Translations under genes and position numbers: made by a program
Part shown: in pieces, positions 31,654-40,808 of the stretch
Position numbering within the stretch: the stretch's first letter is position 1
Layout: each line of letters opens with the position of its first letter
NCBI GenBank assembly: GCA_027451525.1
Contig: DAIDJF010000042.1
Span: forward strand, 1-47,936
Source: Ktedonobacterales bacterium
GTDB lineage: Bacteria > Chloroflexota > Ktedonobacteria > Ktedonobacterales > Ktedonobacteraceae
DNA length: 47,936 nucleotides
Reading direction: 5' to 3'
The notes under the pieces: model-generated
The model's input: only the letters and a program-made list of their open reading frames with translations
Databases searched by the model: none
Told to the model about the DNA's origin: nothing

Positions 31654-32742
31654 TTAGTGTTTCTGGGTTGCTAACAGTTCCTTTCGCAATGAGGCGGATA
31701 AAGCCTGTGATAACGGTTGCGTTTCAATCGCTTCAATCTCTCCATGGATAGACTGTTGTGCCCACTCATTATCATTTTGCAGGCTTGCCATATGTTCTGT
31801 CGCGTATTCATCCTGTTGAATGGAGATAGGATGCTGAAAACGCTGTAAGATCGCTTCCAGATACATCACACACTCGACGGGATGCTGGATTTCAAATGTC
31901 TCGCGCTGTGTCCAATGCGCGGCAACAAAGGCAATTGCATCGGGTAAACGAAAAATCTGGGTGAGTTGTGTATAGTCCAGTATCAACTGATCTATACGTC
32001 CGATATAGATTGCGCGCAGATTGCTGAAAATAAGCATACCTTGATCTCTTGTAGAAGGGATGGGGAGGATACGATTATTTTCAATACTCATCACGGGCGT
32101 GCGACGTGTCGCAGGAGTGACGTAGTGGGCGCGTTCACCGACCTGAAGACGGAATGGCACCGGGTGTTCAGGCAGGGTCGGGTTCCGAAGTTGCCGCGCC
32201 AGTTGTGCCACATTAAAACCATAGGAACGCAACGTATGGACAGATTGTAAATGCGGTTGTTGCCATGTCGTATCTATATGATGAACAGAGGGCATGGATG
32301 CTATCGCAACAGGCGTAGTAGGAGCCTGTGCCATGTTTTTGAGGCCAATCTCGTAGTTGGTAATGGGACTATATTCGCGTGGCTGTGGCGGAAGTGTCTG
32401 CGATGGTTCCCGTAACGGGTCCGACCAAGGGGATTTATCAGCCTTCCAGATTGGCGCAACACTCTCACCGCATAGAGTGTTCAGGTAGATGACGGCTTTT
32501 TGAGCAGCTTGTACATCTGAAATGCCACGTAATACGACATCGTGTTCGCGAAAGCGTAATGTCAACCGCGCTGAGGGAATATTCATTATCCGCTGAGATG
32601 TAGAATACACATACATGAGATCTGCAACTGGATAGGCAAGACCATGTATATCAAGATACTCATGATAGAGACGAAAGAGGCGTCCCCAACCATAGACAAA
32701 ACTGATCAGCGGTTTACCCTGTTGATTACCCACCTTTTCCAC
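31654..32742 (-). CDS. hypothetical protein with two PH-like segments
   Basis: About 362 residues from a GTG at 32742 (GGAGG 5 bases upstream); a GTG at 32754 is the longer alternative. Residues ~15-100 (SFVYGWGRLFRLYHEYLDI...SARLTLRFREHDVVLRGISDVQAAQKAVIYL) look like a small beta-rich domain ending in a helix, the layout of PH or GRAM domains. A second similar segment lies at ~210-320. A proline-rich linker separates them. No named family can be assigned. It is cytoplasmic, because no membrane segment is present. It follows the transglutaminase on the same strand by about 210 bases, with an inverted repeat between them. Confidence 0.5.
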   Translation of the reverse strand: MEKVGNQQGKPLISFVYGWGRLFRLYHEYLDIHGLAYPVADLMYVYSTSQRIMNIPSARLTLRFREHDVVLRGISDVQAAQKAVIYLNTLCGESVAPIWKADKSPWSDPLREPSQTLPPQPREYSPITNYEIGLKNMAQAPTTPVAIASMPSVHHIDTTWQQPHLQSVHTLRSYGFNVAQLARQLRNPTLPEHPVPFRLQVGERAHYVTPATRRTPVMSIENNRILPIPSTRDQGMLIFSNLRAIYIGRIDQLILDYTQLTQIFRLPDAIAFVAAHWTQRETFEIQHPVECVMYLEAILQRFQHPISIQQDEYATEHMASLQNDNEWAQQSIHGEIEAIETQPLSQALSASLRKELLATQKH

Positions 32743-32880
32743 GTATTCCTCCACACCTATTGAATATCCATCCGATATCCACCCTTATGATACAGGCATC
32801 TCTGCCGTTCATGTGCTATTTATTCCATAATGGGAAGACGTTTAAGGCCAGTAGTAGTAACGTGTATTGAATATATTCGA

Positions 32881-32948
32881 TGCATGATGGGAAATACGCG
32901 AATTTTCTGCCCTAAAGAGCTGGAAGATGATCTATTTCCCATCATGCA
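32881..32948. repeat. 16-bp inverted repeat after the transglutaminase gene
   Basis: TGCATGATGGGAAATA (32881-32896) is the exact reverse complement of TATTTCCCATCATGCA (32933-32948) with a 36-base spacer. It could terminate the minus-strand transglutaminase transcript, but no T-run follows. Confidence 0.55.
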
Positions 32949-32953
32949 GAGCG

Positions 32954-35383
32954 TTATTTTCTTTTGCGTCGTATCAGCATTTGGAAGAACAAACCACGCA
33001 AACTGTGCCACATCTGTTCCGCATGGGCTTCCTCTTGAGGATGTGGGAGATGTTGCTTGTTGCCCCAACGATCTCGAACAAAGAGTTCAGTCAGGTTCCA
33101 GATGGTAGGAGCACTCTGTGGGAAATGTTGTGCGAGCTGGCGGCTATATTCATAGGGCGTTTGTGTACGTTGTGGCGCAATCCCGCCCCAACTGGCAATC
33201 TGGCAGAGTCGCCAGAAGAGACCAGAGATGCGTGATGAATTGGCATAAAGGTTGCGCCACCACCGTGTGACCAGCGCGGCGATAAACAAACAGAGCGAGC
33301 AGAACAGCACCAGAAGTGAAAGACCAGTGAGCGCGCTCATATTCAGTGATGCACCAGACGTATGTTTCTGGGTTGTTGAATGAGTTCCTGTTGTTGGCAT
33401 GGGTGTCGCTTTTGGTGGCGTAACAGGTTTGGGTGTCGCGGTCGGTACTGGTCGCGTAGGTGTTGGTATAGGTTTCACTGGTGTAGAGGTTGGCTGTGGC
33501 TGATTGATCGCTGTAAGCGAGTAACCGGGCGTGGGATCAAAGCTTATCCAGCCAAAGTTTGGTAGATATGCCTGCACCCAACTATGGGCGTCGTTGCCAT
33601 CTACTACCCAGATTTTATGTTGTGCGTCATAGTGACCATAGCTAAAGCCATTGACCATACGCGCAGGAATACCCAGTTGGCGTGCCATGACAACCATCGC
33701 ACTTGCATAATATGTGCAGTAGCCCTTGCGCGTGTGCAATAGCCAATCAACCACATCCACGTTATTGGGAATTGGTGGGTTATCGAGCGAGTACGTGAAC
33801 GTGTTCATATCATTGAGATGCGCTTCGAGCATTTTAAGAGCTTGAAAGGTATTATCTGCACCTTGCGTCCAGTTTTGTGCTGTTTGTAATACTTTTGGTG
33901 AGAGATCATGTGGTAGCTGCAGATAATACGTTTGGAGCATCGTCGCGTTATTATCTGCTAACCAAAATGCCTGGTTAGCTGTCGGTAGTGGGATACCACT
34001 CAGTGTTTGCGCATCGGATGGTGGCAGGAGCGAGGCAACCTGATAGTGCTCGCCCGTGACGAGGTTGCTCTGTTGCATCCAGGCCGAAGCTGTGCCGTTA
34101 TTATAAACGTTGGTTGCGACATCAAAGCGAATGGGTTGCGCGGGTGCAAAGAGATAGTGTTGGGTATTTTCAGGTGGTTGGACGAGCGTGACTGTGGTTG
34201 TTACCTGCTGATAATCGTCGCGCAAAATATCCGGTTTTAATGTTTCATTTGCGCGAAAGCTCTCGCTATCAATTGTATTGATAAGTGTTGTCCACGTATG
34301 TCCATCAAATTGATCATAGGTGAAGCCTTCGAGATAGTGTGGGCCATTAGAACTGGCATAAGAGAGAACCTCGCCTGTTGGCAGATGGACATTGCCGCTA
34401 ATCGTCATGCTATCACTAAAGAAATTTGTCGATGGCTGATAGGGCTGAAAGAGTGCCGAGGGGTTTTGCCAGGAGAGACGCCCGTTCGTAATGTTATTCC
34501 AGGCGTTATCGAGATTGTTCCAAAAGACCTGTCCTGATGTAGATTGATTGGCGATAGGCAGCAGGAAGGTTCCAAGGATAGCGATCAGTGTCAATACCGA
34601 GGCGATTTGCATGCAGCGACGCGCGAGCGATCCCAACCACTGCTGGTTTGTGTGCAAGCCCTCCTGTGTCCACTGGATGACTTGTGAGGCTAATTGGACG
34701 CGCGCAATCAACAAAATCAGCGCACCTAACAGGATAATGAGCAGGTAGGAGAGGTCTTGACGTGTGTAGCTGTTGAGATTGACTAGCATGATTGAGCAGT
34801 ATACAAAGGCAACCAGCCAGGGCAGGTGTGCGCGATAGACCAGCCAGCAACCGAAATAGGCCAGGAAAAACGAGAGAAAGGTCAGATAAAAAAAGAAAAT
34901 GGTATCTGTATTAGGTAAAGCTGTTGGAGAGAGACCGCCAAGGATAATCGTTTTGATACTACCAAGCAAGAGAAGCCAGTTGATGTGAAACGCTACGACT
35001 GAGGTAAGCCAGATGGAGAACCAATGTCCTACCAGACATGCACCTAGATGGAGTGCCGCCTGGGGAAGGCGTGGCAACTTGGCGACAAGCAAACCAATCA
35101 ACAGACCTACGATTGGCGACCAGAGCAGTATTGAACTGTGTGAAACCCAGTTGGCTTGTACTATAGCGTAGACTACGCTATAGACAGCGATGCCCAACAG
35201 GAGCAGCGGCAACCAGCCCTCTACTGGAGCCAGCCGAAGTTCGCGTTTGGGCTGGTTTTTGGGTGGGACTGAAGAACGCATATTACGATTATATTGATGT
35301 TGAGGGGAATTTGGTGGACTATAACGGCCCCCCTGGACGCTATGGTCCGCAACACGTCGGGTATCAATAACGCTTGAACGCAT
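32954..35383 (-). CDS. TgpA-like membrane transglutaminase
   Basis: The ATG at 35383 (GAGGAG 6 bases before it) gives 809 residues. About six membrane helices occupy residues ~55-275. An extracellular transglutaminase-like domain follows, with catalytic Cys556 (RKGYCTYYASA), His600 (NDAHSWVQAY) and Asp616 (SFDPTPG). A Pro/Thr stalk (PTPTRPVPTATPKP) comes next, and a final membrane helix near residue 690. Such TgpA/DUF3488 proteins modify or cleave surface proteins. The usual MoxR and DUF58 partners are absent. It resembles the other surface proteins nearby in using a PT-rich stalk. Confidence 0.83.
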   Translation of the reverse strand: MRSSVIDTRRVADHSVQGGRYSPPNSPQHQYNRNMRSSVPPKNQPKRELRLAPVEGWLPLLLLGIAVYSVVYAIVQANWVSHSSILLWSPIVGLLIGLLVAKLPRLPQAALHLGACLVGHWFSIWLTSVVAFHINWLLLLGSIKTIILGGLSPTALPNTDTIFFFYLTFLSFFLAYFGCWLVYRAHLPWLVAFVYCSIMLVNLNSYTRQDLSYLLIILLGALILLIARVQLASQVIQWTQEGLHTNQQWLGSLARRCMQIASVLTLIAILGTFLLPIANQSTSGQVFWNNLDNAWNNITNGRLSWQNPSALFQPYQPSTNFFSDSMTISGNVHLPTGEVLSYASSNGPHYLEGFTYDQFDGHTWTTLINTIDSESFRANETLKPDILRDDYQQVTTTVTLVQPPENTQHYLFAPAQPIRFDVATNVYNNGTASAWMQQSNLVTGEHYQVASLLPPSDAQTLSGIPLPTANQAFWLADNNATMLQTYYLQLPHDLSPKVLQTAQNWTQGADNTFQALKMLEAHLNDMNTFTYSLDNPPIPNNVDVVDWLLHTRKGYCTYYASAMVVMARQLGIPARMVNGFSYGHYDAQHKIWVVDGNDAHSWVQAYLPNFGWISFDPTPGYSLTAINQPQPTSTPVKPIPTPTRPVPTATPKPVTPPKATPMPTTGTHSTTQKHTSGASLNMSALTGLSLLVLFCSLCLFIAALVTRWWRNLYANSSRISGLFWRLCQIASWGGIAPQRTQTPYEYSRQLAQHFPQSAPTIWNLTELFVRDRWGNKQHLPHPQEEAHAEQMWHSLRGLFFQMLIRRKRK

Positions 35384-35602
35384 GAAGCACTCCTCAAGAC
35401 AGCAACAATCCACTCAATTTTGCAGAGCTACAAGAGATATAACGGTTTAGCGCGTTATATTTTTTGTTTCCTTGTCAAGGTACTGCTTATCTGGTTTTCC
35501 TGGTCATGAAAAGAATATGTCTCTGTGGTCAAAATGATACATGTTTGATAACCGATAGTCAAGAAAAGTAGTCTGAGTGGTTGATATACACGCATTTGGT
35601 CC

Positions 35603-36916
35603 TCAAACGCTCGTGTTTTCAGTGGCAACTTCGGTCACAAGTAATGGTTTCCTTCCAAAAAAGATAAGTAAGAGACTGGGAGCCACCAGCAAACAGCAAG
35701 CCCCAAAGACAAACGAGGCAGAGAGGGTTATATTTGTCTGTAACCATCCCGCGATAGTTGGCCCGATACTATAACCGATGCTCCAGGTAACGGAGTAGAA
35801 ACCGCTTAATGTGGCGCGGTGACGATCAGAAACGCGCTCCATAGCAAAGGCCGCGTAAATGGGGTCAATCAGCGTGCGCAAGAGCGAACGTGTATATTCG
35901 CCTGCAATAGTCAGCGGTAGCGTAGGCGAGAAGCCAATGAGTATCATCAGCGGCGCACTGAGATACTGCACGAGCGTAATCAGACGTAATTTACCCCAGC
36001 GTTTGACAAATAGTGGGGAAGTCAACGAAAAAATGCCACCGATAAAACCTGAAATGGTGAAGATAACGCCGAGTGGGCCAGGTAGAAGATGGAAACGCAG
36101 CACAAAATAGAGTTGCATTAAACCAACTACTGCCCCTTCGCCCATCGTAAAAAGAAGGTCTGGTATCAGCAGTTGCGCGAAAAGCATAAATGGAAATGGC
36201 TCACGCGGGGCGCGTTCCTGTCGCTTCTTGGGCGTATGGTGTGCTGGTCGCTTCGGTTCACGCAAGAACCACAGGGGTAAACCGAAGACGAGCGTGAAAA
36301 GCGCGGCGGTCAGCACGCCCCAGCGGAGCGGCAGCGTACTGGCTGCCGAGACGTGTAACATGCCCGCAACAATCTCTGGGATCGCCCCGCCTAAGAGATT
36401 GCCTAAAGCACCAACTCCGAGGAGGAGGAAGCTATTGAGAGCCAGAATGCCAACACGTTGTTGGGCGTTGCTGCTCTCGGTCAGAATAGGGATGTTCGTA
36501 ACCCAGTAGGCGCAGGCTGCTGTTCCTTGTACGAGACTGAAAAGCAACAATAAAGGTGCTGATGTCGTTAATCCTGTCGCTGCTAAAAACAGCGGCGTAA
36601 AAATTGCCGAGACGATTAGCACGGGTTTGCGTCCAATACGGTCTGCCAGTAGACCAATGGGAATGGCTCCGAGCAGCGAGCCAATCGCTCCCATCGCGTT
36701 AAGCACACCAATAAAATCGGGACGATAGCCTAAACTGTGGGCGTAATAGCTAATGTTGAGCGTTGCAATTGTCAACTGAAAGCCTTTTCCCAGCGTGAAG
36801 AAAAGAAGCAAGTAGACATTCAACGGGAGATGCTGCAATGAGAACCAGCGCAGGCGTTTTGGCATGCGTCTGGCTGGCTGCGTAGTATTTTCAGAGGTGT
36901 TTTGCACCGAGGGCAT
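35603..36916 (-). CDS. MFS family transporter
   Basis: The ATG at 36916 is chosen because CAGGAGT lies ~10 bases upstream; a GTG at 36952 would place that site inside the gene. The 437-residue product has about twelve hydrophobic segments and the MFS motif GLLADRIGRKP after helix 2, plus a long charged loop (REPKRPAHHTPKKRQ) between the two six-helix halves. The substrate is not evident; drug or metabolite efflux is the usual role of this type. It is a single gene between unrelated neighbours, with ~220 bases before the transglutaminase. Confidence 0.85.
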   Translation of the reverse strand: MPSVQNTSENTTQPARRMPKRLRWFSLQHLPLNVYLLLFFTLGKGFQLTIATLNISYYAHSLGYRPDFIGVLNAMGAIGSLLGAIPIGLLADRIGRKPVLIVSAIFTPLFLAATGLTTSAPLLLLFSLVQGTAACAYWVTNIPILTESSNAQQRVGILALNSFLLLGVGALGNLLGGAIPEIVAGMLHVSAASTLPLRWGVLTAALFTLVFGLPLWFLREPKRPAHHTPKKRQERAPREPFPFMLFAQLLIPDLLFTMGEGAVVGLMQLYFVLRFHLLPGPLGVIFTISGFIGGIFSLTSPLFVKRWGKLRLITLVQYLSAPLMILIGFSPTLPLTIAGEYTRSLLRTLIDPIYAAFAMERVSDRHRATLSGFYSVTWSIGYSIGPTIAGWLQTNITLSASFVFGACCLLVAPSLLLIFFGRKPLLVTEVATENTSV

Positions 36917-37128
36917 GATAGAGATACTCCTGTCTGCTTTGACACTTACCACTATAGCGTACCATAGCCACCTGGGTAGAGCAACGGCTAAAGGGACAGA
37001 TGATGGTTGTGTTTGAAGCCTTGCCTGCTATGTGCGCGTCAAATTGTAACACAAATTATATGTATTTGTAGACATACATAAGAAATATTAGGCAGCGTTT
37101 AATAAAAAATTAGACTATTATTGATGAC

Positions 37129-37157
37129 TTGTATTTTTAATGGGAATAGTTTATTCT
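37129..37157 (+). promoter_or_regulatory. promoter of the GlsB-type gene
   Basis: TTGTAT (37129-37134) and TATTCT (37152-37157) are 17 bases apart. The rest of the 36.92-37.26 kb gap is AT-rich and shows no gene. Confidence 0.35.
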
Positions 37158-37263
37158 ATAAAAGGCGAACGCGATACTGACAGCTATGCCCTGAGTAGGT
37201 AAACACTGTGATAGCAGTGCTTACAAGGACTGCTAGTGTATGATTGAAAAAGGAGAAAAAAGT

Positions 37264-37566
37264 ATGTCATTTGCTGCAATTGTTTTAGGAGCCGCTCTTA
37301 CTCCTGGTGGTTGGATTGCATGGTTGATTGTCGGGTTGATCGCGGGCTTTTTGGCAAGTCTGGTCATGCGCGGTGGTGGTTATGGTATTGTAGGTGATAT
37401 CATTGTTGGCCTCGTTGGTGCATTCATCGGCGGCATTATTGCTAACCTGCTGATTCCAGGGGCTTCGTTTGGTTTCTGGGGAAGTATCATTATTGCGTTT
37501 ATTGGAGCGTGTGTTCTGATTGCTATTCTGCATGCGATCGCGGGTGGTACACGTCGGGCGGTATAA
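37264..37566 (+). CDS. GlsB/YeaQ/YmgE family membrane stress protein
   Basis: 100 residues from the ATG at 37264, with AAGGAG 9 bases upstream. Three glycine-rich membrane helices match the transglycosylase-associated family (PGGWIAWLIVGLIAGFLAS, GGYGIVGDIIVGLVGAFIGG, and a final IIIAFIGACVLIAILHAI). Known members are stress-induced, but their molecular role is unclear. Length (~85-110) is typical. It is monocistronic, and an intrinsic terminator follows immediately. Confidence 0.85.
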   Translation: MSFAAIVLGAALTPGGWIAWLIVGLIAGFLASLVMRGGGYGIVGDIIVGLVGAFIGGIIANLLIPGASFGFWGSIIIAFIGACVLIAILHAIAGGTRRAV

Positions 37567-37591
37567 CTGATTAGGATTGAGATTTTTATGC

Positions 37592-37628
37592 GCTACCCTA
37601 CCTTTAACCAGAGGTAGGGTAGCTTTTT
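37592..37628 (+). terminator. rho-independent terminator
   Basis: GCTACCCTACCT (37592-37603) and AGGTAGGGTAGC (37612-37623) form a perfect 12-bp stem with an 8-base loop, followed by TTTTT. Confidence 0.9.
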
Positions 37629-37652
37629 GTCTGCGCGTGTTCTGGCAAGCTA

Positions 37653-38744
37653 TTAGATGCGCACTGGTCCGTTTGCTGTCCACCATGTGAGTAAGCCATT
37701 TTCTTCTTCGTATGAGGCGCGTGCCGCACTAAATTGCTGTTCGATATAGGTACGTGTGGCTCGCGTGATGCGATGTTCTGGCTCTAGTGGTGGGCCGAAG
37801 TTCCAGCCGCGTTGATAGCGCGCGCGTAACCAACTCTGCTCAATCGCTGCCTGCTCATTGAGCGGAACACTCCTGTAAAGGGTCCAGAGTTGACGATCAT
37901 CCTCGTTAAATGCGTGATAGGTGGGAACCGGGATGGGCGTAACAGGGGGCGTTGGAATGGGAAATTGTGAGAACTGTGGTTTGGGGGCGTGCATGATAGC
38001 ACTGGCATAGGGCGCGTACAGGTCATAATGCCAGAAGCCAATGTACCCATAGTGTTGCATGAGGTCGATGAAATGGACAATCTGCTCCGAAGCAACAAGA
38101 TTGTTTAGGGAGACAATTGGTAGCACTGGTTTGAGATGGCCCTGCCCATTGCGTTCGGCCTGTTGTTCAAAATGTTGCCACTGCGGATAAACATAGTTAA
38201 TGGCATCTTGCGCGTTGCCATCCCATTCTGAAAAGTACACTTGTGGTAACCATGCATCCATATAAGGGTTGAGTGCTAGTAGCGGTACGGGATGGACAAG
38301 CGGATTAGCGTAGAGTGTGGGGAGCCACAGACCCAAAAAGCCTGCGCGTACCTGTTGTCCGAAATAGGCCGCCTCCTCATAGCGGCCCATATATTGATCT
38401 TCGATATCAGGAATCACTGCGCCAAAGAGTGAACCAAGGCCGATGGAAATCTCGGCTTCGCCACGAATCTGTTCCGTTCCGAATAGGGGGCCATAGCAGT
38501 AGTGGTAAGGAACTACCTGTAGATGATGCTGTTTGGCACTCTCGTTGAAGGCACGAAGATCGTCCTGACTATACCAGCGATCCAGTCCGTCCGCCACTTT
38601 GAGATGGAGACCTTGCACCTGCCATGCGCTGGCTTGAATGCAAATGTCTTCCCACTGTGTGCGTGTAAAACGACGCAAACCAAACCAGAGCCAGCGACCG
38701 CTTATGAGCTGGGCCAGTTGAGGAGATGAAGAAGAAGGTGTCAT
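37653..38744 (-). CDS. TIM-barrel protein of unknown function (glycoside-hydrolase-like)
   Basis: 363 residues from the ATG at 38744 (AAAGG 9 bases upstream). The alternation of short strands and helices, with GLHLKVADG near 45, VVPYHYCYG near 77, AVIPDIEDQY near 108, WLPTLY and QVYFSEWDG, fits a TIM barrel of the GH25/GH18-like type with acidic residues at strand ends. No signal peptide is present. A proline-rich linker (PIPTPPVTPIPVPTYH) leads to a C-terminal ~90-residue helical part. The substrate cannot be named. It is upstream of, and convergent with, the GlsB-type gene. Confidence 0.5.
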   Translation of the reverse strand: MTPSSSSPQLAQLISGRWLWFGLRRFTRTQWEDICIQASAWQVQGLHLKVADGLDRWYSQDDLRAFNESAKQHHLQVVPYHYCYGPLFGTEQIRGEAEISIGLGSLFGAVIPDIEDQYMGRYEEAAYFGQQVRAGFLGLWLPTLYANPLVHPVPLLALNPYMDAWLPQVYFSEWDGNAQDAINYVYPQWQHFEQQAERNGQGHLKPVLPIVSLNNLVASEQIVHFIDLMQHYGYIGFWHYDLYAPYASAIMHAPKPQFSQFPIPTPPVTPIPVPTYHAFNEDDRQLWTLYRSVPLNEQAAIEQSWLRARYQRGWNFGPPLEPEHRITRATRTYIEQQFSAARASYEEENGLLTWWTANGPVRI

Positions 38745-38805
38745 GTGCGGAACCTTTCTGCGGAGGAGTAATGAGAGGCTGTTTTCGTGAGAGGGTGGAT
38801 ATGAA

Positions 38806-38836
38806 AATTCTAGAAGCAAGGGGAGCTTCTAGAATT
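38806..38836. promoter_or_regulatory. 12-bp inverted repeat upstream of the TIM-barrel gene
   Basis: AATTCTAGAAGC (38806-38817) pairs perfectly with GCTTCTAGAATT (38825-38836) across 7 bases, ~60 bases before the TIM-barrel start and ~65 after the stop of the next minus-strand gene. It could be an operator or a terminator for the upstream gene. Confidence 0.45.
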
Positions 38837-38902
38837 ATGTCTAGATATAGATATACCATAAAACTGTGCAAAAGTCAAGGCTTTATCGAGTGCGTAAATG
38901 CT

Positions 38903-40117
38903 TTAGTGCTGAAAGAGATGCGTGATGAATGGTACAATCGCGTTGTAGGTACTGGGTAGAGATGCAACAAAAGTGATGAGTGCTGGTAGGCTGACAGTTG
39001 CGGCAAGGCGACGAATCTGACGAATCTGGGCGGGCCAGAGCGGATAGGTACTTACAAGCAGATCATAGCGGCGTTTGAGTTCAACAAGGCGGTCGGTTCC
39101 CTCTTTAATCTCGCTGGATGTTGAGGTATTTGAGGGCATAGTGTTAATAATCGTATTTTGAATCTGTTCTGACAGTGGGCGTAATGTTTCGTCAAGAGCC
39201 TCTTGCATCGCTGTATGTGGCGAAAGAAGCCAACCCAAGAGCAGAATAGGAGCGAGAATAAGATAGATAATACTGAAGATGATGGCCTCCCAAATCTGAT
39301 TGGCGGGGATGGCAGTATGTGGAATACTCAGTGAAAGAAACCAGGAGTTGAGAACGAGAGCAGCAACGCCCATCACCGTGATGAAGGCTGTGGTGAAGCC
39401 AAGTATTCGCTCCATAATGCCCAGACCCGCTGAACCATCTGGGTCGAGAGGACTGATTTTCAGTTTGAAAGAACTAAAGAGGATATTGATGTAATAAATA
39501 GCAAACAGAAGGCGTTGAATTGTCAGCAAAGCAGAATAAATGAGGATGGAGTAAACGCAAAGCTGCGCAACGCGAAATAGTAGAGGTCCCTCCCCTAATT
39601 GCCCAAAGCCGACAATAAATACTTCATATAGCCAATAGAACGCGAGTAGTCCGATAGCACTAAACGTCCACCAGATACTGTTTGTAGACATGATAAGTTG
39701 CGAGACGAGTTGTTCATAGCTCCCCAGGTCTGATGCTTGTTCGATGTCTGGTATGTCTGTGCGTGGGCCAAGCACTTTGGGCGCAAGCGTGTTGAATAGA
39801 AGACCGATCTCGCGTGGAATACGAATACAGAGCATGGCTAAGAGTGGAAAGACTAATCCAGCCTGAATAACGCTGCGTATCAGGTAGTTCATATCGCTGG
39901 TCATTTGGAAGATCGTCCCCAAACCTAAGAGCACAAAAGTGGAGACGAAGAGCGCAATACCTGCGACAATATATTCGTTCAAATTCCAGATTGTTGTAAA
40001 AATTTGGTAGAGTGGGTCGTGCAGACAAAGTAAGCTGGCGAATTGGAATGTATCACTGGGAACGCGAAAATCCTCCGGCCATTCTTCCTGAGCACTGATA
40101 TCTTCTATGGTACTCAG
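38903..40117 (-). CDS. multi-helix membrane protein, probable CTG start
   Basis: About seven hydrophobic helices and a C-terminal charged helix (EIKEGTDRLVELKRRYDLL) before a last helix; no family recognised. The first ordinary start is TTG at 39982. Upstream, however, the same frame stays open for 45 residues that read like a real protein (EDISAQEEWPEDFRVPSD...HDPLYQIFTTIWN), back to a CTG at 40117 with GGGGGA 9 bases upstream. No ATG, GTG or TTG lies in this stretch, and a stop follows shortly. I therefore propose initiation at CTG, giving 404 residues, or a start at an even weaker codon. Function is unknown; it may be a membrane channel or sensor. The operon status is unclear. Confidence 0.6.
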   Translation of the reverse strand: MSTIEDISAQEEWPEDFRVPSDTFQFASLLCLHDPLYQIFTTIWNLNEYIVAGIALFVSTFVLLGLGTIFQMTSDMNYLIRSVIQAGLVFPLLAMLCIRIPREIGLLFNTLAPKVLGPRTDIPDIEQASDLGSYEQLVSQLIMSTNSIWWTFSAIGLLAFYWLYEVFIVGFGQLGEGPLLFRVAQLCVYSILIYSALLTIQRLLFAIYYINILFSSFKLKISPLDPDGSAGLGIMERILGFTTAFITVMGVAALVLNSWFLSLSIPHTAIPANQIWEAIIFSIIYLILAPILLLGWLLSPHTAMQEALDETLRPLSEQIQNTIINTMPSNTSTSSEIKEGTDRLVELKRRYDLLVSTYPLWPAQIRQIRRLAATVSLPALITFVASLPSTYNAIVPFITHLFQH

Positions 40118-40162
40118 CGCGTGATTTCCCCCCGAATGGGTTTAGTAGAACTGCCCGTTTAG

Positions 40163-40192
40163 AAAAATATGCCTCTCTAGTGGCGTATTTTT
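40163..40192 (-). terminator. terminator after the zinc-finger anti-sigma gene
   Basis: AAAAATATGCC (40163-40173) and GGCGTATTTTT (40182-40192) pair with one G-U wobble. On the minus strand the stem ends in TTTTT and lies 50 bases after the stop of the zinc-finger gene. Confidence 0.55.
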
Positions 40193-40242
40193 GCTTCGTT
40201 GCTGCCCATTGTAACATGCCAGCCCCATTCTTTTATAGAGCT

Positions 40243-40590
40243 TCAGACCAAATAGGGGAGTGGGTCAAAGGTGTTGAGCAAAGAGCGCGTGTTTGTGACC
40301 TCCGTTGAGCATCTGGCGCAATATTTGAGATGCAGCGTAATCATGTCTACCTCGGCTTGTGGGAGCATTTTTTGCGCACAATAGAAACTCAGTTGTAGAG
40401 AGGTCGGGCAATGTGTCGAATAAAGTGCCTGAAAAAGCTGCCTGTGCATCATCTGGTAGTATTTCAGTCGTTGTTGGCACGAGGGGCAGAGTGCAAGATG
40501 GATGAGTTGCCCCTGAGGAAGTGGCTGGTTTTCCAAAATAAAAGCGAGTAATTGCTCATCGCCTAGAGCTTGTACATGAACACATTCCAT
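40243..40590 (-). CDS. small zinc-finger anti-sigma-like protein
   Basis: 115 residues with two cysteine/histidine clusters of the zf-HC2 anti-sigma type: HLALCPSCQQR near residues 31-41 and HLKYCARCSTEV near 86-97. There is no membrane helix, so it would be soluble. The GGAGGAGGAG Shine-Dalgarno sequence is very strong. It lies 218 bases downstream of a sigma-70-like gene on the same strand and is probably its partner, sequestering it or sensing zinc or redox state. Confidence 0.65.
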   Translation of the reverse strand: MECVHVQALGDEQLLAFILENQPLPQGQLIHLALCPSCQQRLKYYQMMHRQLFQALYSTHCPTSLQLSFYCAQKMLPQAEVDMITLHLKYCARCSTEVTNTRSLLNTFDPLPYLV

Positions 40591-40725
40591 ATATCTCCTC
40601 CTCCTGTTTTATGCGTAGATAGAAAATATGGTATTTCTATGACGCTTATGACGTATCTGGGTGTTATCAGATAAACGGAGGAAGTGAGCATTTTTGGGAG
40701 GAGCATTCACATGCCTATACGCACA

Positions 40726-40770
40726 GCGTAGCAGAGAGAAGCCCCAAAGTGATGAGGCTGTCTGCTACGC
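40726..40770. repeat. inverted repeat between the sigma and zinc-finger genes
   Basis: GCGTAGCAGA (40726-40735) and TCTGCTACGC (40761-40770) pair perfectly, with partial further pairing of AGCC and GGCT inside. It could attenuate readthrough from the sigma gene into its anti-sigma. Confidence 0.5.
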
Positions 40771-40808
40771 ATTGTCGCAAGATGTAGCATGAGGTTCACA
40801 CCTTAAGG

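Noticed and set aside
35437..35460. ATATAACG/CGTTATAT hairpin with a T-run
   Set aside because: The T-run is on the plus strand but both neighbouring genes are on the minus strand, so terminator function is unlikely.
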